DNA from: Halomonas sp. YLGW01
GTDB taxonomy: Bacteria; Pseudomonadota; Gammaproteobacteria; Pseudomonadales; Halomonadaceae
Assembly (NCBI RefSeq): GCF_014840935.1
Contig: NZ_CP062005.1
Location: 372,001-436,000 of the forward strand
Length of the DNA: 64,000 nucleotides
Reading direction: 5' to 3'
Under the pieces are notes generated by a model. It was not told the origin of the DNA. It saw only the letters and a program-made list of their open reading frames with translations, and made no database searches. Position 1 is the stretch's first letter. The number at the start of each line of letters is the position of its first letter. A program made the position numbers and the translations under genes. Below, in pieces: positions 37,663 to 45,814 of this stretch.

Positions 37663-40600
37663 ATGGCGCTGCCCGATGGCTTTCTGCCGCTAATCGAGAT
37701 TCCCCACCGCCTGCACGCCTCGCTTGGCGAGACCTCGCGGCGCCTTGACGAAGCGCTTGAGCGTGCCGATGCGCGGGCCCGCCAACAGGACAGCGACCCG
37801 CTCAGCGATACCTGGCGGGCGCTGAGTGAGTCCCGCCGCGAGCAGCTGGCCAAGGTGCTGGCGGTTTCCACCTTCGCCACCGATACCCTGGTGCACTATC
37901 CCGACTGGCTGGCGAGCCTGGATGCCAACGGCGAGCTCGAAAGCGCGCCGTCGCCCGGGTTGCTCGCCCAGTGGCTCAATGAGGCCCTCGGCGAGGTCGG
38001 CGATGAGGCCGCCATGCAGGCGGCCATTCGCCGCTTTCGCCGCGAGCGCATGCTGGGCATCGTCTGGCGCGACCTGACCCGCCCTCCCGGCACGACCATG
38101 TGGGACACCGCCGGCGCCGTCTCGCGCCTTGCCGAGGCTTGCCTCGACGGTGCGCTCGGCTGGTTGGAGGCGCACCTCGAGGCCCGCTGGGGCCGGCCCG
38201 AGCCCCGTGCCGATGGTAGTCCTCAGCGGCTGGTGGTGCTGGGCATGGGCAAGCTAGGTGCCGGCGAGCTCAACCTGTCCTCCGACATCGACCTGATCTT
38301 CGCCTTCCCCGAGAAGGGCGTGACCCAGGGCGGCAAGCGCGAATTCGAGCATCAGGAATACTTCACCAAGCTTGGCCAGAAGCTGATCGCGGCCCTGGAT
38401 GCGGTGACCGCCGATGGCTTCGCTTTCCGCGTCGACATGCGCCTGCGCCCGCTGGGCGACGGCGGCCCGCTGGTGGGCAGCTTCGCCATGCTGTCGAGCT
38501 ACTATCAGGATCAGGGCCGTGAGTGGGAGCGCTATGCCATGCTCAAGGCCCGGCCCGTCGCCGGCGACGTCGATGCCGGTGCCGAGCTGCTGGCGAGCCT
38601 CACCCCCTTCGTCTATCGCCGGTATCTGGATTTCGGCGCCATCGAATCGCTGCGCGAGATGAAGTCGATGATCAATCGCGAGGTCAAGCGCCGGGGCATG
38701 GATGACAACATCAAGCTCGGCCGCGGCGGGATCCGCGAGGTCGAGTTCGTCGTCCAGGCCTTCCAGCTGATTCGCGGCGGGCGCGATACCGAGCTGCAGG
38801 TCACCTCCCTGAAGACGGCCCTCGAACGCCTGCCGGCGCTGGGCCTGCTGCCCCAGGACGTCGTCGACGAGCTGACCCCGGATTATGTGTTCCTGCGCGA
38901 CCTGGAGCACGCCCTCCAGGCCCTCGAGGACCGCCAGACCCAGGCGTTGCCCCATGACGACGGCCAGCGCGAGCGCATCGCCCTGGCGCTGGACATGGCC
39001 GACTGGCCGGCCCTGGTGGCGCGCCTCTCGGAGGTGCGCGATCGGGTGCGGGGCCACTTCGATGCGGTGATCGCCGATCCCGAGGAGGAGGCCGAGGGCG
39101 CCGTGGAGGACGACGGCGCCGACTATGGCGAGCTGCGCGCCCTGTGGCGGGGCGAGCTGTCCGAGGAGGAGGCGGCGACGCTGCTGGAGGGCGCGGGCTT
39201 CGCGGAGCCCGCCCGGGCGGATCGGCGCCTCGCCGCCCTGCGTCAGTCCCGGGCGGTGCAGGGCATGCAGCGTATCGGCTTCGAGCGCCTGGATGCGTTG
39301 ATGCCCTTGCTGCTCGAGGCGGTGAGCGATAGCGAGGCGCCGGATACCGTGCTCGAGCGGGTGCTGCCGCTGATCGAGTCGGTGCTGCGACGCACCGCCT
39401 ATCTGGCGCTGCTGCGCGAGAATCGCGAGGCGCTCGGCCACCTGATGCGGCTGTGCGGGGCGAGCCCCTGGATCGCCGAGCAGATCGCCCGGCATCCCAT
39501 CCTGCTCGACGAGCTGCTCACTCCCTCGACGCTCTATACCCCCGCCGACAAGGCGCGGCTGGCCGACGAGCTGCGCCAGGCCCTGGGGCGGATTCCCGAG
39601 GACGACGAGGAGGCCCAGCTCGAGGCGCTGAGGGTGTTCAAGCATGCCCAGGTGCTGCACGTGGCGGCCTCCGACATCGTCGGCACCCGGGCGCTGATGA
39701 AGGTCAGCGACTACCTGACCTTCATCGCCGAGGTGGTGCTGGAACAGGTGCTGGCGATGGCCTGGAAGCACCTGACCCGCAAGCACGGCTACCCTAAGCG
39801 CCGGGACGGAAGCCACGGCGAGACCGACTTCATCATCGTCGGCTATGGCAAGCTCGGCGGCATCGAGCTTGGCTACAGCTCCGACCTGGATCTGGTGTTC
39901 ATCCACGACGCCGCCTCCCAGGGCAGCACCGACGGCGAGCGGCCGATCGACAACCCGGTGTTCTTCACCCGCCTGGGGCAGCGCATCATCCACCTGCTGA
40001 CTGCGGTGACGCCCGCCGGCGCCCTCTATGAGGTCGACATGCGCCTGCGTCCCTCGGGCAACGCCGGCCTGCTGGTGACCACCCTGGAGGCCTTCGCCGA
40101 CTATCAGCGCCGCGAGGCCTGGACCTGGGAGCACCAGGCGCTGGTGCGCGCCCGGGCGTTGGCCGGCGACGCCGAGCTGGTGCAGCGCTTCGATGTCGTG
40201 CGTCGCGAGGTGCTCGGCCAGACCCGCGAGCTGCCGGCGCTGCGTGAGGAGGTGATCCGGATGCGCCACAAGATGCGCGATCACCTGGGCAGCTCGGCGA
40301 CGGCTCGTGAGGCCGGCGCCTTCGACCTCAAGCAGGATGCCGGCGGCATGGTCGATATCGAGTTCCTTTGCCAGTACGCGGTGCTGGCCATGGGCCACGA
40401 CTGCGAGGCGCTGCTGGCTTACAGCGACAACATGCGCATCCTCGAGACCCTAGAGGAGCACGACCTGCTGCCCGCCGAGGAGGCCAAGGGCCTGCGAGAG
40501 GCCTATCTGGCCTACCGCAATGCCTTCCATCGCGCGGCCCTGACCAAGGAAGCGGTCAGCGACGATTTCACCGCCCAGCGCGCCCTGGTCGGCCGCCTCT

Positions 40601-40671
40601 GGCAGCGCCTGCTGGAGGAGGCCGACGCCACAACGCCCCCCGACACTTCACACCAGGAGACGCCCCCGTGA
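37663..40671 (+). CDS. glnE: Bifunctional glutamine synthetase adenylyltransferase/deadenylyltransferase
   Basis: Controls glutamine synthetase by adding or removing AMP in response to PII. The 1002-residue protein has two nucleotidyltransferase domains: the N-terminal with [12 protein letters not shown] (deadenylylation side) and the C-terminal with [13 protein letters not shown] (adenylylation side), joined by a regulatory helical region. AAGGAG precedes the ATG. Length exceeds E. coli GlnE (946) mainly through the acidic central linker around [16 protein letters not shown]. aroQ overlaps its stop by 4 bp. Confidence 0.96.
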   Translation: MALPDGFLPLIEIPHRLHASLGETSRRLDEALERADARARQQDSDPLSDTWRALSESRREQLAKVLAVSTFATDTLVHYPDWLASLDANGELESAPSPGLLAQWLNEALGEVGDEAAMQAAIRRFRRERMLGIVWRDLTRPPGTTMWDTAGAVSRLAEACLDGALGWLEAHLEARWGRPEPRADGSPQRLVVLGMGKLGAGELNLSSDIDLIFAFPEKGVTQGGKREFEHQEYFTKLGQKLIAALDAVTADGFAFRVDMRLRPLGDGGPLVGSFAMLSSYYQDQGREWERYAMLKARPVAGDVDAGAELLASLTPFVYRRYLDFGAIESLREMKSMINREVKRRGMDDNIKLGRGGIREVEFVVQAFQLIRGGRDTELQVTSLKTALERLPALGLLPQDVVDELTPDYVFLRDLEHALQALEDRQTQALPHDDGQRERIALALDMADWPALVARLSEVRDRVRGHFDAVIADPEEEAEGAVEDDGADYGELRALWRGELSEEEAATLLEGAGFAEPARADRRLAALRQSRAVQGMQRIGFERLDALMPLLLEAVSDSEAPDTVLERVLPLIESVLRRTAYLALLRENREALGHLMRLCGASPWIAEQIARHPILLDELLTPSTLYTPADKARLADELRQALGRIPEDDEEAQLEALRVFKHAQVLHVAASDIVGTRALMKVSDYLTFIAEVVLEQVLAMAWKHLTRKHGYPKRRDGSHGETDFIIVGYGKLGGIELGYSSDLDLVFIHDAASQGSTDGERPIDNPVFFTRLGQRIIHLLTAVTPAGALYEVDMRLRPSGNAGLLVTTLEAFADYQRREAWTWEHQALVRARALAGDAELVQRFDVVRREVLGQTRELPALREEVIRMRHKMRDHLGSSATAREAGAFDLKQDAGGMVDIEFLCQYAVLAMGHDCEALLAYSDNMRILETLEEHDLLPAEEAKGLREAYLAYRNAFHRAALTKEAVSDDFTAQRALVGRLWQRLLEEADATTPPDTSHQETPP

Positions 40672-41108
40672 GCCAAGGCAAGGTACTCGTGCTGCATGGA
40701 CCCAACCTCAACCTGCTCGGCACCCGCCAGCCGGAGATCTACGGCCATGAGACCCTCGAGGACATCAACCACGCCCTCTACGAGCAGGCCGCGCTGAATG
40801 ACTGGGACATCGCCTGTCGCCAGAGCAACCACGAGGGCGAACTGATCGATGCCATCCAGGGGGCGCGGCTCGATGGCACCTCGGCGATCATCATCAACCC
40901 GGCGGCCTATACCCACACCTCGGTGGCGATCCTCGATGCCCTCAACGCCTTCGACGGCCGGGTGATCGAGGTGCACCTGTCGAACGTGCACAAGCGTGAG
41001 GCCTTCCGCCATCATTCCTATGTCTCGCTGCGGGCCGACGGCGTGATCGCCGGGCTCGGCAGCCAGGGCTATCGGGCGGCGATGGAGGCGCTGATACGAC
41101 AGGCCTGA
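40668..41108 (+). CDS. aroQ: Type II 3-dehydroquinate dehydratase
   Basis: Third step of the shikimate pathway. The GTG at 40668 overlaps the glnE TGA (GTGA) and follows AGGAG at seven bases; it is the only sensible start, giving 146 residues. Family motifs are [18 protein letters not shown] (catalytic Tyr in EIYG), [25 protein letters not shown] and [18 protein letters not shown]. Coupling to glnE rather than accB/accC is unusual compared with many gammaproteobacteria. Confidence 0.95.
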   Translation: MSQGKVLVLHGPNLNLLGTRQPEIYGHETLEDINHALYEQAALNDWDIACRQSNHEGELIDAIQGARLDGTSAIIINPAAYTHTSVAILDALNAFDGRVIEVHLSNVHKREAFRHHSYVSLRADGVIAGLGSQGYRAAMEALIRQA

Positions 41109-41195
41109 GGGCGAGGGCGGCCAGCAGACCCTGGAGGCCGGGGCCGGGCGGGGACGATGAAGGCGCGGCCATGCGACCAAGGTCTAGTGATTGGA

Positions 41196-41207
41196 CTAAA
41201 GTCTAAG
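41196..41207 (+). promoter_or_regulatory. CTAAAGTCTAAG box upstream of a 47-residue ORF
   Basis: This exact 12-mer also occurs at 45687-45698 and, with one change, at 47741-47752, both upstream of polyol-locus promoters. Here it lies 46 bp before the small ORF at 41254. The core GACT-AA-AGTC (41194-41203) is a short dyad. The cognate regulator is unknown. Confidence 0.5.
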
Positions 41208-41253
41208 AGGTCGATACCATGGAGCCCTACATCCATTGCAGAGGTTCTGTCGC

Positions 41254-41397
41254 ATGACGCGTCCGACGTCCACCGCCTCGACTCCGTCGTTGACCAAGCG
41301 TGCCGGCCGACTGGCCTATCGCCTGCTCGAGAACATGACCGAAAGCGCCTACCAGGGCTTCCAGGCACGCGAGCGCTACCGCTTCGCCTACATCTGA
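41254..41397 (+). CDS. Hypothetical small protein (47 residues)
   Basis: A short basic ORF (starts MTRPTSTASTPSLTKRAG, ends RERYRFAYI) with a GAGG site eight bases before the ATG. The central helix RLAYRLLENMTESAYQGFQA is amphipathic. It is not homologous to anything I recognise. Being preceded by the CTAAAGTCTAAG box supports real expression. Downstream, 41398-41657 contains no ORF I would defend; it holds the leader of the channel gene. Confidence 0.5.
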   Translation: MTRPTSTASTPSLTKRAGRLAYRLLENMTESAYQGFQARERYRFAYI

Positions 41398-41657
41398 GCG
41401 CCCGTCCGAGACGCGCTCTGGCGTCCGCCGCGTCACTGGACGCGGTGGGGCCCCTTGCTCCTTTGCCTCACCCCATCCCCGGGGGCCATGTCCGTGAACT
41501 CCCCGGCCCTGTTGCATCTCCTTCCTCGATCACGGCGTGAGAGATTCGCACTCCCGTGCGGCCTGACGTAGCATGCGAAAAACTTCATCCCGTCCGAGTT
41601 CGAGCCTGCGAAGGTCGACTCAGGGCGCGCGTCCGTCCCACGACGGTCAGGATAACG

Positions 41658-42800
41658 ATGCGACTGATTCATAGGCTGCGCCGACGCTCGACGTGTCGGC
41701 AGTTGGTGCAACATCTCAACATCGACATGCGCGCGCGGCTCAGGCGCGCCTTCCTGTGGCTGGTGGTGCTCACCGGCTTGCACACCCTGGCCATGGTCGT
41801 CTTCGAAGGGCTTACCGGGGGTGATGCGCTGTGGCTGACCCTGACCACCTTGACCACGGTGGGCTATGGGGATGTGTCGGCGGCCACGCCGCTGGGGCGC
41901 GCGGCCACGGTGGGGCTTTTGTATGTCGCCGGCATCACCCTGCTGGCACAGCTGGCCAGCGATTACATCGATTACCGCCTCAAGCGGAAGGAATCCATGA
42001 TCAACGGCCGCTGGAGGTGGCAGATGAATGACCATGTGCTGATCATCAACAGTCCCGCCAGCAACGCCGGCGTCTATTTCGAGCGCCTGGTGAGTCAGCT
42101 GCGGGCCACCCGGGAGCTGCACGACACGCCGGTGCAGCTGCTGACCGAGGCCTTCCCGGAGGGGCTGCCCGACAGCCTGCGCGAGCAGGGGGTAGTGCAC
42201 CATCACGGCGAACCGTCTGATCCCCGGTCGTTGGCCGCCGTCACCCCGCAAGACGCCCGGGCGATCATCGTGCTGGCAAGCGACGAGTACAGCCGCGTCT
42301 CCGACAGCATCACCCTGGACGTCCTGACCCAGCTTAGGGACCTGTGCGGTGATGCGCTGCCCTACACGGTGGCCGAGTGCGTGCACGAGGACAGTCGCCG
42401 TCGTCTGGCGCTGGCCGGCGCCAGCACCACCCTGCGCCCGATTCGTGCCTACCCGGAGATGCTGGTGCGCTCCTTGGTGGCTCCGGGCGCCGAGAAGATT
42501 CTCGAGAACCTCTTCACCCACCACGACGATCATGCCATGCGCTACCCGGTCGCCGTGGAAGATGCTGTCTGGTCCGACGTGACCTGCCGCCTGATGGCTG
42601 CCGGCATGGGCACCCTGATGGCGTATGTGGGCGATGATGGCGAGATCGTCTGCCACCCGGCCCACGATCATCGCTTCTCCGCCACGGCCCTGATTCTGAT
42701 GGTGCGCGAGGAGTTCGTGCCGAGCAGGGCCGAGATCGAGACGTGTCTCATGGATGAGGTGGCCGGCGACGCCCGGACTGGCCCTAGCCCGACGAGATAG
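41658..42800 (+). CDS. Two-span potassium-channel-like protein with cytoplasmic RCK-type domain
   Basis: A 380-residue inner-membrane protein. Two hydrophobic segments (AFLWLVVLTGLHTLAMVVF and AATVGLLYVAGITLLAQLA) flank a pore loop with the K+ selectivity filter TVGYGD in LWLTLTTLTTVGYGDVSA. The rest is a soluble nucleotide-binding-like (TrkA-N/RCK) region starting NDHVLIINSPASNAGVYFE and a C-terminal domain. AGGA precedes the chosen ATG (41658); the frame runs up to 41556 with Arg-rich non-channel sequence. Potassium flux is plausible osmotic physiology, but channel activity is inferred from the filter motif. Confidence 0.87.
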   Translation: MRLIHRLRRRSTCRQLVQHLNIDMRARLRRAFLWLVVLTGLHTLAMVVFEGLTGGDALWLTLTTLTTVGYGDVSAATPLGRAATVGLLYVAGITLLAQLASDYIDYRLKRKESMINGRWRWQMNDHVLIINSPASNAGVYFERLVSQLRATRELHDTPVQLLTEAFPEGLPDSLREQGVVHHHGEPSDPRSLAAVTPQDARAIIVLASDEYSRVSDSITLDVLTQLRDLCGDALPYTVAECVHEDSRRRLALAGASTTLRPIRAYPEMLVRSLVAPGAEKILENLFTHHDDHAMRYPVAVEDAVWSDVTCRLMAAGMGTLMAYVGDDGEIVCHPAHDHRFSATALILMVREEFVPSRAEIETCLMDEVAGDARTGPSPTR

Positions 42801-42835
42801 CGTCGCCTTCTGTAAAGACGATACTTATATAGACG

Positions 42836-43219
42836 TCACTTCTTCTCACGATACTCGCCTTCCAGCACCTCGTGCTCCTCCAGACGACCGCCGTCGCCGC
42901 GGGAGGCCCGATAATGGGTCTCGCGATAGTGGGTCTCGTGGGTGTGATACCCGCCGCCGATGTCCTCGGCCTGCTGGGCGCGCATCGCCTCCATGCGCTT
43001 CTTCATGCGGTGGCGCAGGAAGGGCAGCATGGCCCAGCCAACCAGCAGGAAGAAGAGACCCAGGATAGTGCCGACGATCATCAACACGCCGAACATCAGC
43101 CAGGTCAGCACCAGGCGCGGCCCGCTCATGCCCTGGCGCGGCCGCGCCTGACGGGCCCGTTCCTTCCACTGGTTTGCCGCCCGCCAGGCGGCATTGCGTT
43201 GGCGATCTTGTTCGTTCAT
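42836..43219 (-). CDS. Hypothetical single-span or two-span membrane protein
   Basis: A 127-residue protein: hydrophilic basic N terminus (NEQDRQRNAAWRAANQWKER), one long hydrophobic region (LVLTWLMFGVLMIVGTILGLFFLLVGWAML) that could span once or twice, and a charged tail with the repeat HETHYRETHYRASR. GGAG lies seven bases before the ATG at 43219; the upstream extension to 43339 is unsupported. It is convergent with the channel gene. I do not recognise a family. Confidence 0.7.
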   Translation of the reverse strand: MNEQDRQRNAAWRAANQWKERARQARPRQGMSGPRLVLTWLMFGVLMIVGTILGLFFLLVGWAMLPFLRHRMKKRMEAMRAQQAEDIGGGYHTHETHYRETHYRASRGDGGRLEEHEVLEGEYREKK

Positions 43220-43494
43220 GAACGGCTCCGGTGGAGATAGGACGTGTGAACCTTCGATGCGATCCGCCAGACCGGGTTCCGTGATCGCGGGAGCAAGAAG
43301 CCGGTGGGTTGGGCACGAGGCTGCCTTCAAGCGTGGCATGCCGCGGGGGCTGCGTCACGCCATGCACCGGCAGGCCGGCAAATGCATGATGGCTAACATA
43401 TTGGTACGTTTCTTGCTGGATGCTTGGGTGGGGCGGCTCGACTTGCTTGCAGGTGAGTGGCCGCTGATCGTCCAAGGCTTCCGAGGAATCTTCC

Positions 43495-44571
43495 ATGCAA
43501 GACAATGGCATCCTGCGCCTCGCCTATGACATCGCCGATGTCACCCAAGATAAGGTGGGCTTGATCGAGGAGATCATGCAGCGCACCGAAATCCTGGCGC
43601 TGAACGCGCGCATCGAGGCGGCGCGTGCCGGTTCTGCGGGCGCCGCCTTCGGCGTGGTGGCGCAGGAGATGGGCAGCGTCTCGAGCGGCATCAACCGCAT
43701 CGCCAAGGAGTTTCGCGCCGAGGTGGAGGCGCATACCCAGAGCATAGAGGAGGCGGGGGCGGCGATGATCACCGAATTTCGCGGCCAACGCCTCACGGAT
43801 CTGGCCTTCAACGCGGTGGAGATCATCGATCGCAACCTGTTCGAGCGCTCCTGCGATGTACGTTGGTGGGCCACCGACAGTGCCGTCGTGGCCGCCGCGG
43901 CCAGTCCCGGTGACCCGCACCGTCTGGATTACGCCAGTTCGCGGCTGGCCACCATCCTGCGCTCCTACACCGTCTACCTTGACCTGTGGATCACCGATAC
44001 CCAAGGGAACGTGATCGCCAACGGCCGTCCCGATCAGTACCCGCAGGCGGTAGGCAGCAACGTGTCGCAGCAGGGCTGGTTTCGTGATGCCATGGCCACG
44101 GCTAATGGCGATGCCTTCACCGTGGCGGACATCGACCGCAATCCGCAGCTCGAGAATGCGGCAGTCGCCACTTACGCCACGGCGATTCGTCGCGACGGTG
44201 AGCAGAACGGAGCGGCGATCGGCGTCCTCGGCATCTTTTTCGACTGGTCGCCGCAGGCACAGACGGTGGTGGATGGCGTCGGGCTGACGGAGGAAGAACG
44301 TGCGCACAGCCGTGTCATGTTGCTCGATGCCCAGCATCGCATCATTGCCGATTCCCGCGGCCCGGCGAGCCTCGATGAGACGTTTTCCCTCGCGCCCGGT
44401 GAGCGAGAACGGGGCTATGACGGCGACACCGAGCGGCTCGTCGCGTTCGCCCGGACCCCGGGCTATGAGACCTACCGGGGGCTGGGTTGGTACGGCGTGG
44501 TGGAGACCAGCACGGCGGAGGAAAAGAATGGCACCCCCGGGGTGCATAAGCGATCACTTGTTGCATCATGA
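43495..44571 (+). CDS. Soluble chemoreceptor-like protein: MCP signalling tip followed by Cache domain
   Basis: A 358-residue protein with domains in the reverse order of a normal chemoreceptor. Residues about 1-90 hold a methyl-accepting-chemotaxis-type hairpin tip (EIMQRTEILALNARIEAARAG, AFGVVAQEMGSVSSG). The remainder is a Cache-like sensor (VYLDLWITDTQGNVIANGRPDQYPQAVGSNVSQQGWFRDAM, VATYATAIRRDGEQNGAAIGVLGIFFDW). There is no signal peptide or membrane span, so ligand sensing would be cytoplasmic. AGGAA precedes the ATG. It sits directly upstream of the polyol regulator and transporters, so coupling chemotaxis or another output to sugar alcohol use is plausible but unproven. Confidence 0.8.
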   Translation: MQDNGILRLAYDIADVTQDKVGLIEEIMQRTEILALNARIEAARAGSAGAAFGVVAQEMGSVSSGINRIAKEFRAEVEAHTQSIEEAGAAMITEFRGQRLTDLAFNAVEIIDRNLFERSCDVRWWATDSAVVAAAASPGDPHRLDYASSRLATILRSYTVYLDLWITDTQGNVIANGRPDQYPQAVGSNVSQQGWFRDAMATANGDAFTVADIDRNPQLENAAVATYATAIRRDGEQNGAAIGVLGIFFDWSPQAQTVVDGVGLTEEERAHSRVMLLDAQHRIIADSRGPASLDETFSLAPGERERGYDGDTERLVAFARTPGYETYRGLGWYGVVETSTAEEKNGTPGVHKRSLVAS

Positions 44572-44584
44572 TTGTGCAGCGGCC

Positions 44585-44626
44585 GGCCAAGAACGTCAGG
44601 CCAAGAATGCCTGGCTAAGAACGCCA
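44585..44626. repeat. 14-bp degenerate tandem repeats
   Basis: GGCCAAGAACGTCA (44585-44598), GGCCAAGAATGCCT (44599-44612) and GGCTAAGAACGCCA (44613-44626) are contiguous, followed by a partial GGCGTTGTGC. They lie between the chemoreceptor-like gene's 3' end and the SorC regulator. Confidence 0.8.
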
Positions 44627-44695
44627 GGCGTTGTGCATTGTCGGCAGGCTTGCGATGATTCCCGCATCGCGAATAACCCGGAATTGAGCTCGCAC

Positions 44696-45652
44696 GTGGA
44701 CAAGTTCGAACAACGCCTGGATCAGGCCGCCCGCGCGGCCTGGCTTTCCTATGTCGGGGGCCGCACCCAGGACGAGATAGCAAGCCAGCTCGGTGTGTCG
44801 CGTCCCGGCGTGCAGCGCCTGCTGGCCCTGGCGCGTCAGGAAGGGCTGATCAAGGTGCACATCGATCATCCCATCGCCGGCTGCATGGCGCTCTCCGAGG
44901 CTCTGTCCGCGCGCTATGGGCTGGAGTTCTGCGACGTGGTGCCCGCCGACCCGGATAATAGCCCCGATGCCAGCACGCCCTATCTGGCCGTGGCGGCGGC
45001 CGATCGCCTGTCGCACTACCTGGAGCGCAGCGCCCCCCTGACCTTGTCCCTCGGCACCGGCCGGGCGGTGCGCGCGATGGTCGAGGCGCTCAGCCGGATC
45101 GACCGGCCACAGCACCGCTTCGTGTCGCTGGTCGGTAATGTCGCCAGAGACGGTTCCTCCAACCGCTACGATGGCGTGATGGTGCTGGCCGACAAGACGG
45201 GCGGCGAGCGTTTCCTGCTGCCGGCGCCGGTGGTGGCCGGTACGGTGGAGGAGCGCGAGGCGCTCTGCGGCCAGCGGCTCTATCAGTCGGTGGAGAAGGT
45301 CGCCCGGGAGTCCGAGGCCGCCTTCGTCGGCGTCGGTCGCATCGACCGGCGTGCCAACCTGTTCCGAGATCACTTCATCAGCGAGGCCGAGCTCGACGAA
45401 CTGCTGGCCGGCGAGGCGGTAGGCGAGCTGCTGGGCTGGCCGCTGAGCCGCGACGGCCGGGTCATCGACTGCTCCATCACCCGCCGCATGACCAGCCTGC
45501 CCCTCGAGACCCTGCGCGACCGTCCTCTGGTGGCGGTAGCGGGAGGGCGCGACAAGGGCACGGCGATCCTCGCGGCCCTGCGTGGGGGCTGGCTCAAGGG
45601 GCTGGTCACCGACGAGGGCGCGGCGCGGGTCATCGCCGAAGCGGGGCCATGA
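44696..45652 (+). CDS. SorC/DeoR-type sugar-binding transcriptional regulator
   Basis: A 318-residue regulator with an N-terminal HTH (YVGGRTQDEIASQLGVSRPGVQRLLALARQEGLI) and the C-terminal sugar-phosphate-binding domain typical of SorC proteins (LTLSLGTGRAVRAMVEAL, VSLVGNVARDG, GVGRIDRRANLFRDHF, LVAVAGGRDKGTAILAALRGGWLKGLVTDEGAA). The open frame has no ATG near the domain start; the GTG at 44696 has GAG at good spacing and gives family length, with TTG 44684 as alternative. It heads the polyol locus. The matched GATCATTT dyads upstream of the permease and ABC operon are its likely operators. Confidence 0.9.
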   Translation: MDKFEQRLDQAARAAWLSYVGGRTQDEIASQLGVSRPGVQRLLALARQEGLIKVHIDHPIAGCMALSEALSARYGLEFCDVVPADPDNSPDASTPYLAVAAADRLSHYLERSAPLTLSLGTGRAVRAMVEALSRIDRPQHRFVSLVGNVARDGSSNRYDGVMVLADKTGGERFLLPAPVVAGTVEEREALCGQRLYQSVEKVARESEAAFVGVGRIDRRANLFRDHFISEAELDELLAGEAVGELLGWPLSRDGRVIDCSITRRMTSLPLETLRDRPLVAVAGGRDKGTAILAALRGGWLKGLVTDEGAARVIAEAGP

Positions 45653-45686
45653 GGCCAGCCCCCGGCGTGGACTCTGCGGCCTACAC

Positions 45687-45763
45687 CTAAAGTCTAAGGG
45701 CGCATTTTTGCTTTTTGCACTCCGACAAATGATCATTTGTTCGGTTTTTGAGTTGAATGATCG
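45687..45763 (+). promoter_or_regulatory. Three-part upstream region of the NCS1-like permease gene
   Basis: In order: CTAAAGTCTAAG (45687-45698); a 16-bp perfect palindrome ACAAATGATCATTTGT (45725-45740); TTGAATGATCG (45753-45763, ending 52 bp before the ATG). The same three elements at the same distances, within 2 bp, precede the ABC operon at 47871. The dyad is a candidate SorC-regulator operator; the first box is a candidate activator site. Confidence 0.65.
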
Positions 45764-45814
45764 AATAGATGAGGCTCGCATCACCGCCGCCTCGTTCATC
45801 ATGAGGAGCTTCCT

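Noticed and set aside
38254-40398. 714-codon minus-strand frame opposite glnE
   Set aside because: Antisense to a certain gene, with composition dominated by Gln, His, Leu and Gly as expected from mirrored GC-rich codons.
45725-45740. Terminator of the SorC regulator
   Set aside because: The palindrome is AT-rich with no loop and is matched by a dyad at the same place before smoE, so it is better read as an operator.
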